Below the pieces are notes generated by a model. It worked only from the letters and a program-made list of their open reading frames with translations. It searched no databases and had not been told where the DNA came from. Shown piece by piece: positions 16,732 through 24,596 of a stretch of DNA of 64,000 bases; positions within the stretch are counted from its first letter, which is position 1, and every line of letters begins with the position of its first letter. Origin of the DNA: Vampirovibrio chlorellavorus (GTDB taxonomy: Bacteria; Cyanobacteriota; Vampirovibrionia; Vampirovibrionales; Vampirovibrionaceae); contig LAPX01000008.1 of assembly GCA_001858525.1 (NCBI GenBank), positions 142,138 through 206,137 on the forward strand, in the 5' to 3' direction. Made by a program: the position numbers and the translations under genes.

Positions 16732-18420
16732 ATGGGTTTCTCTATCATTATTTCCAATTTAGTTGGGTCAGGACCCGTTGCCCTGAAATGGTCCGCACTG
16801 ACGGCCTTGCCGTTGCTGCCCCAATCACAGGCGGCTCCGCCAGTGGGCATGCAGACGCAATTGCACAGCGATAATACCGTTTTCTCCGGCTGGCTGGAGC
16901 AATTGGCTCAGCAGTTCTCTCAATCCAGCCTGTATGGATTCGTGGATTTCCACGCCTTGGGTTGGCTGCTCTTCTTCTGCTCCATCCTGCTTTACCTGAT
17001 GAACAAGGAGCAATGGTTGCGCATGCAGCGAGAACTGCGCAAAATGGCCATGTTTGATCCCCTGACCGGCTTGCACAACCGTACCCTGCTGGAAGAAACG
17101 GTTCGTGAAAAAATACAGGCCTACAAAGGCAGCCAAAAAAAGTTTGCCCTGCTCTTAGGAGACCTGGATCGCTTTCAACAGGTCAATGACACCCTGGGCC
17201 ACCACGCCGGGGATAATTTACTGAAACAAGTGGCCTTCCGCCTGAAAAACATTCTGCGCAGCACCGACTTTGTGGCTCGGTTAGGCGGGGATGAATTCGC
17301 CATTGTTCTGAGTTCACTGGACCATGAGGGATTCGTCAATCAACTGGCCGAACGCATTCAGAAAACGCTGGATGAGCCCATCCTGATTGACAGCATGCCC
17401 ATCAAAGCGGGCATGAGTCTGGGCATCGTCTTTTACCCGGACGATGGTGAAGATCTGGATACCCTGATGCGACATGTGGATATTGCCCTGTACCGGGCCA
17501 AGGAGCGTCGGGATTGCTTTACCTTTTACGATGAGGAAATGGATGAATACAACCGCAAACACATGCAACTGCAGAACGATTTGCGGGAAGCCATTAAAAA
17601 TCAGGATCTGGAAGCCTATTACCAGCCCAAGGTAGACTGCAATACCCATCAGGTAAAAGGTTTAGAGGCTTTGGCCCGCTGGATTCACCCGGAGCGGGGC
17701 ATGATCTCCCCGGCGGAATTTATTCCCATCGCCAAAAAGAACAACCTGATTGGTGGGCTAACCATGCTGATGCTGGAAAAGTCCATCCAGCAAATCAGCC
17801 AACTCTATCATCAGGGCGTGGAAATCCTGTTATCGGTGAACATTACCGAAGAGAACCTGGGCGATCTGGACTTCCCGGAGGCTGTGGCGGAAATTCTTAA
17901 GCGCCACGACTTCCCCGCAAGCTGTCTGGAGCTTGAAATTACGGAAGATGTGATTATTGATAACGTGAAAAACGCCGCTCAAGTCACCGAGAAACTCAAA
18001 AACCTGGGCATCCAGATGTCCATCGACGACTTTGGCACCGGCAACTCCTCTATCTCGTATCTGAAGAAACTGCCCATCAACACCCTTAAAATCGATCTCT
18101 CCTTTATTCGGGAAATGAACCGCAGTGCCGATGACGCCGCCATTGTCAAAAACACCATTATCCTCAACAAAAGTCTGGGCCTGTCCGTGGTAGCCGAAGG
18201 GGTGGAAGACGAATTAACCTTGCAGCGTCTGAACGACTGGGGCTGCGATCTGGCCCAGGGGTTTTATGTCTGCAAACCGGTGCCGCAAGCAGAACTGATA
18301 CACTGGCTTGAAAAAGGACCCTGGAAACCCATTTTACGCAAGCAATCCGCCCAGCCTTCAGCGGAAGAGACCTCGAACATCCGACCCTTCAAACGCTGGC
18401 AGGCCGGGGGCATGGAATAA
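16732..18420 (+). CDS. membrane-anchored GGDEF-EAL protein
   Basis: A 562-residue cyclic di-GMP enzyme. The N-terminus has two hydrophobic segments (residues 1-35 and about 75-95) followed by a GGDEF domain with intact RLGGDEFAIV and an EAL domain with KGLEALARW, LEITEDVIID, SIDDFGTGNSSISYLKKLP and VVAEGVE. Both catalytic signatures are complete, so both diguanylate cyclase and phosphodiesterase activity are possible. No sensory domain sits between membrane and GGDEF. It stands alone in the plus direction. A link to pilus-based motility genes elsewhere in the window is plausible but unproven. Confidence 0.92.
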   Translation: MGFSIIISNLVGSGPVALKWSALTALPLLPQSQAAPPVGMQTQLHSDNTVFSGWLEQLAQQFSQSSLYGFVDFHALGWLLFFCSILLYLMNKEQWLRMQRELRKMAMFDPLTGLHNRTLLEETVREKIQAYKGSQKKFALLLGDLDRFQQVNDTLGHHAGDNLLKQVAFRLKNILRSTDFVARLGGDEFAIVLSSLDHEGFVNQLAERIQKTLDEPILIDSMPIKAGMSLGIVFYPDDGEDLDTLMRHVDIALYRAKERRDCFTFYDEEMDEYNRKHMQLQNDLREAIKNQDLEAYYQPKVDCNTHQVKGLEALARWIHPERGMISPAEFIPIAKKNNLIGGLTMLMLEKSIQQISQLYHQGVEILLSVNITEENLGDLDFPEAVAEILKRHDFPASCLELEITEDVIIDNVKNAAQVTEKLKNLGIQMSIDDFGTGNSSISYLKKLPINTLKIDLSFIREMNRSADDAAIVKNTIILNKSLGLSVVAEGVEDELTLQRLNDWGCDLAQGFYVCKPVPQAELIHWLEKGPWKPILRKQSAQPSAEETSNIRPFKRWQAGGME

Positions 18421-18497
18421 ACGGGGCATGGCATCACTAAGCGTAAGGCTGCCCTTCCCCAAACGTTTGTAAAACTGCGTGCAGCTCAGACCCAATA

Positions 18498-18525
18498 AAA
18501 AAGCGAGGAATTGACATCCTCGCTC
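18498..18525 (-). terminator. intrinsic terminator (minus strand)
   Basis: On the minus strand GCGAGGA pairs with TCCTCGC over a short loop and is followed by six T residues. It comes just after the stop of the 18529 frame, which supports transcription of that region. Confidence 0.75.
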
Positions 18526-18528
18526 TCA

Positions 18529-18860
18529 TCAGTAGTGGAATACAAAGGCCAAGGGCCTTTTTTCCTCACATTGGGCGACTAATGCGCGAATGCGCCGATT
18601 GAATCGCACCCCCCACGGCTCTCTCCTCTCTCTAAACGGACGGGGAAGGTAGACATTCCCCCCAATTTTTCGGTCACCGCAGCCAATGACCACACTGGCT
18701 TCATCACACTGAACAGGCCCGCAAGCACCCCTCTCAGGCCCCGGCCATCCAGATCCAGAAAATCCAGACCAAAGGAACTCAAAGCACGGAAATCCAAAGG
18801 AGCGTAAGCCCAATGGCATCGCATCATGCAGTGCTGAACCTGTTGATTCTTCAAAATCAT
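18529..18860 (-). CDS. hypothetical small gene, possibly frameshifted
   Basis: Two overlapping minus-strand frames are open here. Frame 1 starts at ATG 18860 with a GGCGGAGAG site and runs to 18579 (93 residues, MILKNQQVQHC). Frame 2 covers the same DNA shifted by -1 and ends at 18529, 4 nt before the terminator hairpin, with a protein-like tail (RFNRRIRALVAQCEEKRP). They meet at a G-GGG-GGA heptamer; a -1 shift there would give one protein of about 110 residues. A sequencing error, a decaying gene, or programmed slippage are all possible. No family recognised. Confidence 0.35.
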
Positions 18861-18996
18861 AAGGTAAACTCTCCGCCGGGTCCGCCTAAAGCGTTCCCGA
18901 TTTAATTGGGTAGGCTGTACGTTCAAACGCCATCATGCAAGCTTTGGGAAATCCAAGCGTGGCGTTTGTTTCAAACTATTTGCGCTAAAAATAAAA

Positions 18997-19026
18997 CTTT
19001 AAAAATGCTCACCATCAAAGGTGAGC
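18997..19026 (-). terminator. intrinsic terminator after coaE
   Basis: On the minus strand GCTCACC-TTTGAT-GGTGAGC is followed by ATTTTTAAAG, about 90 nt past the coaE stop. Confidence 0.7.
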
Positions 19027-19116
19027 CTCTATAGAAATAAAAACAGCCAAAGGCCAGTAATTGCCTGATCACCCACATTGCAGCGGGTCACTGGATCCTC
19101 GCATCCAAAAGTGGTT

Positions 19117-19725
19117 TCAGGCAGGCGTAGTCCCAGCAATGAGCTTCGCCAGATGCTGATACAAGACCTCCGGGGTGCTGGTGTTCTCCAAAATCACCCC
19201 GCCCGCATGTTGCCCGGTGAGGGCCTGCCTTTCGGCACGACTGAACTGGCTGTGGATGCGAGCCAAGGCATCTGCCTCGGTCATCCCCCGCTTTTGAACC
19301 AACCGGTCCAGTTGCACCGCAGGATCTGTATCCAGTAGCCAAACCTGATCGTAGCGTTCGGCCATCCCGGACTCAAACAGCAAGGGAATAATAGCCACAG
19401 CGGCAGGCTCCGCGGCGTGTTCCACAAAGAACGCTTCAATCTTCTGCCGGGTTTTGGGATGAATCCAGCTTTCCAGCAACTTACGCCGCTCCGGGTGCTG
19501 AAAAACCTGCAAGCCCAAGGCCGGACGATTCACCGCCCCGCTCTCATCAAAAACCGCCGAACCAAAGGTTTCCAGAATGCTGGCCTTCAGAGCCGCATCT
19601 TCCCGCAATAGGCCATGCACCACATCGTCCGCGTCAATGACCGGAATCCCTCGGCTTTTCAGGTAGTCCCCGGCCAGAGACTTGCCGCTGGCAATACCCC
19701 CGGTGAGGGCGATTCGACACACCAT
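19117..19725 (-). CDS. coaE: dephospho-CoA kinase
   Basis: Catalyses the last step of coenzyme A synthesis, ATP-dependent phosphorylation of dephospho-CoA. The P-loop is IALTGGIASGKSLAG near the N-terminus, followed by the conserved VIDADDVVH and the lid-region RRKLLESWIHP and IIPLLFESG blocks. The product is 202 residues, normal for the family. ATG 19725 is chosen because AAGGA lies 8 nt upstream; the ORF-track start at 19773 adds 16 residues. Monocistronic, with its own terminator. Confidence 0.95.
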   Translation of the reverse strand: MVCRIALTGGIASGKSLAGDYLKSRGIPVIDADDVVHGLLREDAALKASILETFGSAVFDESGAVNRPALGLQVFQHPERRKLLESWIHPKTRQKIEAFFVEHAAEPAAVAIIPLLFESGMAERYDQVWLLDTDPAVQLDRLVQKRGMTEADALARIHSQFSRAERQALTGQHAGGVILENTSTPEVLYQHLAKLIAGTTPA

Positions 19726-19857
19726 CAAAAAAATCCTTGCAAAAAAATCTTTGCGCTCAATGCTTCCCTTCATAGCTTACTGTCTGACTTGTGAGATAAT
19801 CAAGCCTTATTGCTGGCCCCCCAATTTTACCCCCTGACCGCCCTGAAGGATCTGTCT

Positions 19858-20565
19858 GTGACCACCTGGCATCGTTTCGATCGTTCTCAAAAAGTATTTG
19901 TGTGGCTAACAGCCATCTTTGTCATCTCGCTCTTTATCGCTGATGAAGTGGGAGCCATGCTGTTTTCCTTCCGCATGCCGTTTTTGAAAGATCCGGTGTT
20001 GTTATCCGCCGGGATTATCCCCTTTCCGGTCACCTTTATTTTGACCGACTTGCTGAACGAGTTTTACGGCAAAGAAGGCGCCCGTTTTGTAACCTGGGTG
20101 GGCTTTGGCATGTGCCTGCTGGCCTACGCTTACCTGACCGTGGGCAGCTGGCTGCCGGTCGATGCGGGCACCTTCATTCCCAAGCCCGTTTATTTGACCA
20201 TTTACAAGCAGTACACGGGCATGTTTGTGGCCTCCTTGCTGGCCTATCTCATTGGGCAGATGCTGGACATTCAGGTCTTTCATACCATTCGGGCCATTAC
20301 CAAACACCGCTTCATCTGGTTGCGGGCCACCGGTTCCACGGTCATTTCCCAGCTGTTTGACTCGCTGATTGTGACCTCTATCGCCTTTTGGGGCCAAATG
20401 TCCCTCAATGACATGTTCCGGCTGGCCATGGGCAATTACACCTGGAAGTTCATCATTGCCGTGGGCATTACCCCCCTGCTGTACCTGGGGCACATTATCC
20501 TGAAGCAACTGATGCCCCAGCAGGAACGCCAGTTGGAGTCCATCGAGCCCGAGTATCGATCATAA
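19858..20565 (+). CDS. queuosine precursor transporter (YhhQ/DUF165 family)
   Basis: An integral membrane protein of about six helices that imports 7-deazaguanine precursors of the tRNA base queuosine. Family marks are FILTDLLNEFYGKEGAR and RATGSTVISQLFDSLI. A GTG start at 19858 is preferred because AAGGA stands 7 nt upstream; the ORF-track TTG at 19810 has no site. The 235-residue length is usual. No queuosine synthesis genes are in the window, which fits a salvage role. Confidence 0.88.
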   Translation: MTTWHRFDRSQKVFVWLTAIFVISLFIADEVGAMLFSFRMPFLKDPVLLSAGIIPFPVTFILTDLLNEFYGKEGARFVTWVGFGMCLLAYAYLTVGSWLPVDAGTFIPKPVYLTIYKQYTGMFVASLLAYLIGQMLDIQVFHTIRAITKHRFIWLRATGSTVISQLFDSLIVTSIAFWGQMSLNDMFRLAMGNYTWKFIIAVGITPLLYLGHIILKQLMPQQERQLESIEPEYRS

Positions 20566-20649
20566 GAATTCCAGCTTGCTTTCCCGTGGGGATTTGATCA
20601 TAAAATGCGGCAATACGCACCGTCCCCTTGCGTAAACCTTGCTCCTGAC

Positions 20650-20685
20650 TGTGACCCCTAATGTGACCCCCAATGTGACCCATTG
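20650..20685 (+). repeat. three direct 12-bp repeats upstream of the phosphate transport pair
   Basis: TGTGACCCCTAA, TGTGACCCCCAA and TGTGACCCATTG stand head to tail, ending 22 bp before the DUF47 start codon. The position suggests a regulator site. The 12-bp period and sequence differ from the 11-bp Pho-box array at 13469. Confidence 0.6.
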
Positions 20686-20707
20686 ATGACAAAGAGCGCG
20701 ATCTTCG

Positions 20708-21340
20708 ATGTTTAACCTCCTTCCCCGGGAAGATAAATTCCTGAAAATGCTGCAAGACCTGGAAATGGCTTCCAACCGTTGTTCCCGGCTACTAAAAAAG
20801 CTGGTGGAAAATCGTCACGATGAGGCCGTGGTTCAGGAAGCCGCCGAAGAAATCTACCGGCACAAGCGGGAAGCCAAAAAGATACTGGAAACCCTCACTC
20901 AGGAAATCTGCCGAACCCTGATTACCCCCTTTGACCGGGAAGACCTTCAGGAGTTCGCCGTGGCCCTGTACAACATCCCCAAGCTGGTCACCAAAATCAC
21001 CGATCGCCTGAACACCCACCACATGTACCCTTACAACGGGGACTTCAACAAGTTTGTGGAATTGATCGACCGCCAGGCCGAGGCCATGTCCGCGCTGATC
21101 CGGGAATTGTCCGGCAAACTGAACTCTCGCACCGTGAATGCCAAGGCCGCCATTCTGCACGAACTGGAAGATCAGGGCGACGTGGTGCTGGGGCAACTGA
21201 TTGCCAGCTCCTTTCATGACATTGAGGACGTCCGCGAGCTGATTTTACGCAAGGACATTTACGAAATGCTGGAAGACGTCACCGATCAGTACCGGGACGC
21301 GGCCAATGTGGCCATGCAGATCATTCTAAAGCACACCTAG
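20708..21340 (+). CDS. DUF47 (PhoU-like) accessory protein of Pit
   Basis: A 210-residue all-helical protein of the DUF47/PhoU-related family (FNLLPREDKFLKML, RKDIYEMLEDVTDQYRDAANVAMQI). These proteins are usually encoded next to Pit-type phosphate transporters and are thought to modulate them. Here the transporter starts 24 bp downstream, so they form an operon. The start at ATG 20708 gives the canonical N-terminus. Regulation may involve the 12-bp repeats just upstream. Confidence 0.92.
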   Translation: MFNLLPREDKFLKMLQDLEMASNRCSRLLKKLVENRHDEAVVQEAAEEIYRHKREAKKILETLTQEICRTLITPFDREDLQEFAVALYNIPKLVTKITDRLNTHHMYPYNGDFNKFVELIDRQAEAMSALIRELSGKLNSRTVNAKAAILHELEDQGDVVLGQLIASSFHDIEDVRELILRKDIYEMLEDVTDQYRDAANVAMQIILKHT

Positions 21341-21364
21341 AACGGGTAAGGAGTTTTCTGCACC

Positions 21365-22423
21365 ATGGATTTCGGACCCGAACTACTGATGCTGGTCACC
21401 ATTATTGGGCTGGCCCTGGTCTTCGACTATATCAACGGCTTTCACGACGCGGCCAATGCCATCGCCACGCTGGTGGCCACCAAGGTGATGACCCCTCGGG
21501 TGGCCGTGCTGTTTGGGGCCATCTTTAACTTTGCCGGTGCCCTCATGAGTACCGAAGTGGCCGCCACCATTGGCAAAGGCATCGTGGACGCTCCGTCGAT
21601 TACCATGCCTATTGTGCTGTGCGCTTTAGTCGGTGGCATCACCTGGAACCTGCTGACCTGGTGGTGGGGCTTGCCCAGCAGCTCCTCTCACGCCCTGATT
21701 GGCTCCTTACTGGGGGCCACCTTCTTTGCCAGTCGCAGTGGCTACCAGCATATTTCCTGGGAAACCGTGCTGCAAAAGATCATTCTGCCCATGTTCACCT
21801 CCCCGCTGGCCGGTTTTGTGGTGGGCTTACTCATTATGGCCGGGCTAACCTGGCTGGTCTTTCGGGTGCACTTGCACCGCATTAACTGGACGTTCGGCAA
21901 GTTGCAGGTGGTATCGGCCATGTTTATGGCCCTCTCTCACGGCAACAACGACGCCCAGAAGTCCATGGGTATTATCGCCCTGGCCCTGCTGACCTACAGC
22001 AAAATGCCCGGCGTGCATTTCCCCAACTGGTTTTTCAACACCGGTGAGGGCTTTCACGTCCCCCTGTGGGTCATTGTCTCCTGTGCCAGCATGATTGCCC
22101 TGGGCACACTCAGCGGCGGCTGGAAGATCATTCATACCCTGGGCAACAAAATGCTCAAGCTGCAACCCATCCACGGGTTTGCCGCGGAAACCACCGCTTC
22201 CAGCATTATTCTGGTGGCCAGCCACTTCGGCGTTCCGCTAAGCACTACCCACGTTATCACCTCATCCATTATGGGCGTGGGTGCAACCAAACGACTTTCT
22301 GCGGTAAAATGGGGCATCGTTGGTAATATTTTATGGGCCTGGGTTCTCACGATTCCCCTAACCTTCCTGTTTTCCGGGGCCCTGATGATCGGAATCAACT
22401 GGCTACAAACCCTAGGGCGATAA
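21365..22423 (+). CDS. pit: Pit-family inorganic phosphate transporter
   Basis: A 352-residue low-affinity phosphate/cation symporter with about ten membrane helices. Both PiT signatures are present: FDYINGFHDAANAIAT near residue 20 and ALSHGNNDAQKSMG near residue 190, giving the internal duplication of the family. TAAGGAG precedes the ATG. It follows the DUF47 accessory gene, and DedA and an amino acid permease lie behind it in the same direction, each with its own ribosome site. Confidence 0.95.
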   Translation: MDFGPELLMLVTIIGLALVFDYINGFHDAANAIATLVATKVMTPRVAVLFGAIFNFAGALMSTEVAATIGKGIVDAPSITMPIVLCALVGGITWNLLTWWWGLPSSSSHALIGSLLGATFFASRSGYQHISWETVLQKIILPMFTSPLAGFVVGLLIMAGLTWLVFRVHLHRINWTFGKLQVVSAMFMALSHGNNDAQKSMGIIALALLTYSKMPGVHFPNWFFNTGEGFHVPLWVIVSCASMIALGTLSGGWKIIHTLGNKMLKLQPIHGFAAETTASSIILVASHFGVPLSTTHVITSSIMGVGATKRLSAVKWGIVGNILWAWVLTIPLTFLFSGALMIGINWLQTLGR

Positions 22424-22453
22424 GGCGCCAGACGATTCAATGAGGAGTGGCAC

Positions 22454-23137
22454 ATGGAGTTTTTTCATACCCTGTTAGAGCTGGTAATGGCTTTTATTCA
22501 CAACGTCATCGCCACCTTGGGCTACGTGGGCGTGGCCTTGCTGATGGCCATTGAATCGGCCAACGTACCGCTGCCCAGCGAATTCATTATGCCCTACGCC
22601 GGGTTTCTGGTGCAGCAGGGCAAACTCAACTTTCACCTGGCCGCTTTGGCCGGAGCGGTGGGCTGTGTGATTGGTTCGATTCCCTCCTACTTTATGGGCC
22701 TGTTCGGAGGGCGCTCCTTCCTGCTGAAATACGGCAAATGGCTGCTGCTCAGCGAGCATGATCTGGATGAAGCAGAACGCTGGGTGGATAAATACGGCGA
22801 TATGGCCTTCTTTATCTGCCGGATGCTGCCCGTGGTGCGCACGTTTATTTCCCTGCCCGCCGGTATTTTGCAGGCTCATTTTTATCCGTTTATTCTCTAC
22901 ACCTTCATCGGTTCTCTCATTTGGAGTTACGGTCTGGTCTATGTGGGCGTTTACTTCGGCGAGAATCTGGAAACCTTCCGGGCCATCTGGCACAAGTTTG
23001 ATTACGCCATCATCGGCCTACTGGTCGTACTGGGCGTCTTGTACATCTGGAAGCACGTCAAACACATTCGCCAAGATCAACACAAGTTGGCCCAGCAAAA
23101 ACTGACTGAAGCCAACGGCCCCCGCCAGGACCTGTAA
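22454..23137 (+). CDS. DedA-family membrane protein
   Basis: A 227-residue SNARE-associated/DedA protein. The proton-coupled transporter marks are ESANVPLPSEFIMPYAG near residue 35 and the arginine-bearing ICRMLPVVRTFISLPAG. Members have been linked to undecaprenyl phosphate or lipid flipping and to membrane homeostasis; the substrate here is not known. TGAGGAG precedes the ATG, 30 bp after pit, so it is probably co-transcribed. The next gene begins one base after its stop. Confidence 0.92.
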   Translation: MEFFHTLLELVMAFIHNVIATLGYVGVALLMAIESANVPLPSEFIMPYAGFLVQQGKLNFHLAALAGAVGCVIGSIPSYFMGLFGGRSFLLKYGKWLLLSEHDLDEAERWVDKYGDMAFFICRMLPVVRTFISLPAGILQAHFYPFILYTFIGSLIWSYGLVYVGVYFGENLETFRAIWHKFDYAIIGLLVVLGVLYIWKHVKHIRQDQHKLAQQKLTEANGPRQDL

Positions 23138-23138
23138 G

Positions 23139-24596
23139 GTGAGTGAGGCGATAGGCGCTCAGGCGGAAACAGACACACCCTCTCAGCAGCAAGCGCTTTT
23201 GCCCGCTTTGGGCTGGTTTTCAGCGGCCTGTATTGTAGCGGGCTCTATGGTGGGCTCCGGTATTTTTATTGTCTCCGCCGATATTGCCCGAACCCTGGGC
23301 ACCGGCGGCTGGCTGATGGCCGTGTGGATCTTCGCTGGGGTGCTGACCCTGTTGGGCGCGGCCTCCTATGGCAAGCTGGCCGCTTACATGCCCAAGGCTG
23401 GGGGACAGTACGTATTCCTGAAAGAGGCCTGGGGCGAACTGCCGGCCTTTTTGTACGGCTGGGTGTTACTCACCGTCATTCAAACCGGATTTTTGGCCGC
23501 CGTGGCCGTGGCCTTCACCAAGTACCTGGGCGTCCTCATCCCCGCTGTTTCCTCGGTGCCCTTGCTGCCCGGCCTGCCCATTAGTGCGCAAAGCCTGCTG
23601 GCTGTACTGGTACTTTTTTTGCTAACCGCCTTCAACACCACCGGCATCCGCAACGGTGCCTTGCTGCAAAACGTGTTTACCAGCCTAAAAGTGATTGCCC
23701 TGATGTTGCTCATTGCCGTCGGGCTGGCCTTTGGCAAAAACCTGACCCAGGTGGACTGGTCTTTGACCCTGCCTGCCGCCCAATCGCTGAAGGGGAATTG
23801 GCTGACCCTGTTTGCCTTTGCCTCGGTGGGGGCGCTCTTTTCCGCCGATGCCTGGAATTACGTCACCTTCATAGGTGGCGAGGTTAAAGAGCCCTCTAAA
23901 AACCTCCCCAAGGCGCTGATTTTAGGAACCGTGACCGTCATTGTTCTCTATCTGCTGGCCAATTTGGCTTACCTGAATCTATTGCCACTCTCCCTCATCC
24001 AGAGCGCCCCGGAAGATCGGGTGGCCACAGCGGCCATGGAAGTGGTATTCCCCGGTGCCGGGGTCTTGCTGATGGCCGTTATTATCCTGATTTCCACCTT
24101 TGGCTGCCTGAATGGCATGCTGCTGGCCGGGGCCCGGGTGTTTTACGCCATGGCCAAAGACGGTTTGCTGTTTGAGCAATTTGCCCAGGTGCATCCCAAA
24201 ACGCATTCCCCCAATTTTTGCCTGTGGGTGCAGTTTGCCTGGGCGTCCGGGTTGGCCTTATCGGGCACCTACGGCCAATTGCTGGATTACATCGTGTTTT
24301 CCGCCCTGATTTTTTACATTGTGACCATGCTGGGGCTCATTCGCTTGAGTGGCCGGGTGCCAGAGGCGGTGCGCATGACCCGCAAGCGTGATTTTGCCTT
24401 GCCGGTAACTTATATTGCCGGTGCCACGTTTATCGCGTTTTTTCTGTTGTTTGGCGATTTTTTCACCTCAGATTATGTAGCCCGTTTTCAGGCCGATTTG
24501 TGGCACACCAAGTTTTTCACCAGCGTGGCAGGCTTGGCCCTAACCGCTTTGGGTTGGCCGGTGTACGCTATCTGGAAACGCTTTCGCTCACTCTAG
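23139..24596 (+). CDS. APC-superfamily amino acid permease
   Basis: A 485-residue permease with about 12 membrane helices. The first helix bears the family substrate-site glycines (AGSMVGSGIFIVSADIAR) and is followed by the conserved AAYMPKAGGQYVFLKEAWG block. It starts at a GTG one base after the dedA stop, with CAGGA in the dedA end as ribosome site, so translational coupling is likely. It most resembles LAT-type exchangers, but the amino acid cannot be told. Its 3' end overlaps the convergent ankyrin gene by 9 bp. Confidence 0.9.
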   Translation: MSEAIGAQAETDTPSQQQALLPALGWFSAACIVAGSMVGSGIFIVSADIARTLGTGGWLMAVWIFAGVLTLLGAASYGKLAAYMPKAGGQYVFLKEAWGELPAFLYGWVLLTVIQTGFLAAVAVAFTKYLGVLIPAVSSVPLLPGLPISAQSLLAVLVLFLLTAFNTTGIRNGALLQNVFTSLKVIALMLLIAVGLAFGKNLTQVDWSLTLPAAQSLKGNWLTLFAFASVGALFSADAWNYVTFIGGEVKEPSKNLPKALILGTVTVIVLYLLANLAYLNLLPLSLIQSAPEDRVATAAMEVVFPGAGVLLMAVIILISTFGCLNGMLLAGARVFYAMAKDGLLFEQFAQVHPKTHSPNFCLWVQFAWASGLALSGTYGQLLDYIVFSALIFYIVTMLGLIRLSGRVPEAVRMTRKRDFALPVTYIAGATFIAFFLLFGDFFTSDYVARFQADLWHTKFFTSVAGLALTALGWPVYAIWKRFRSL

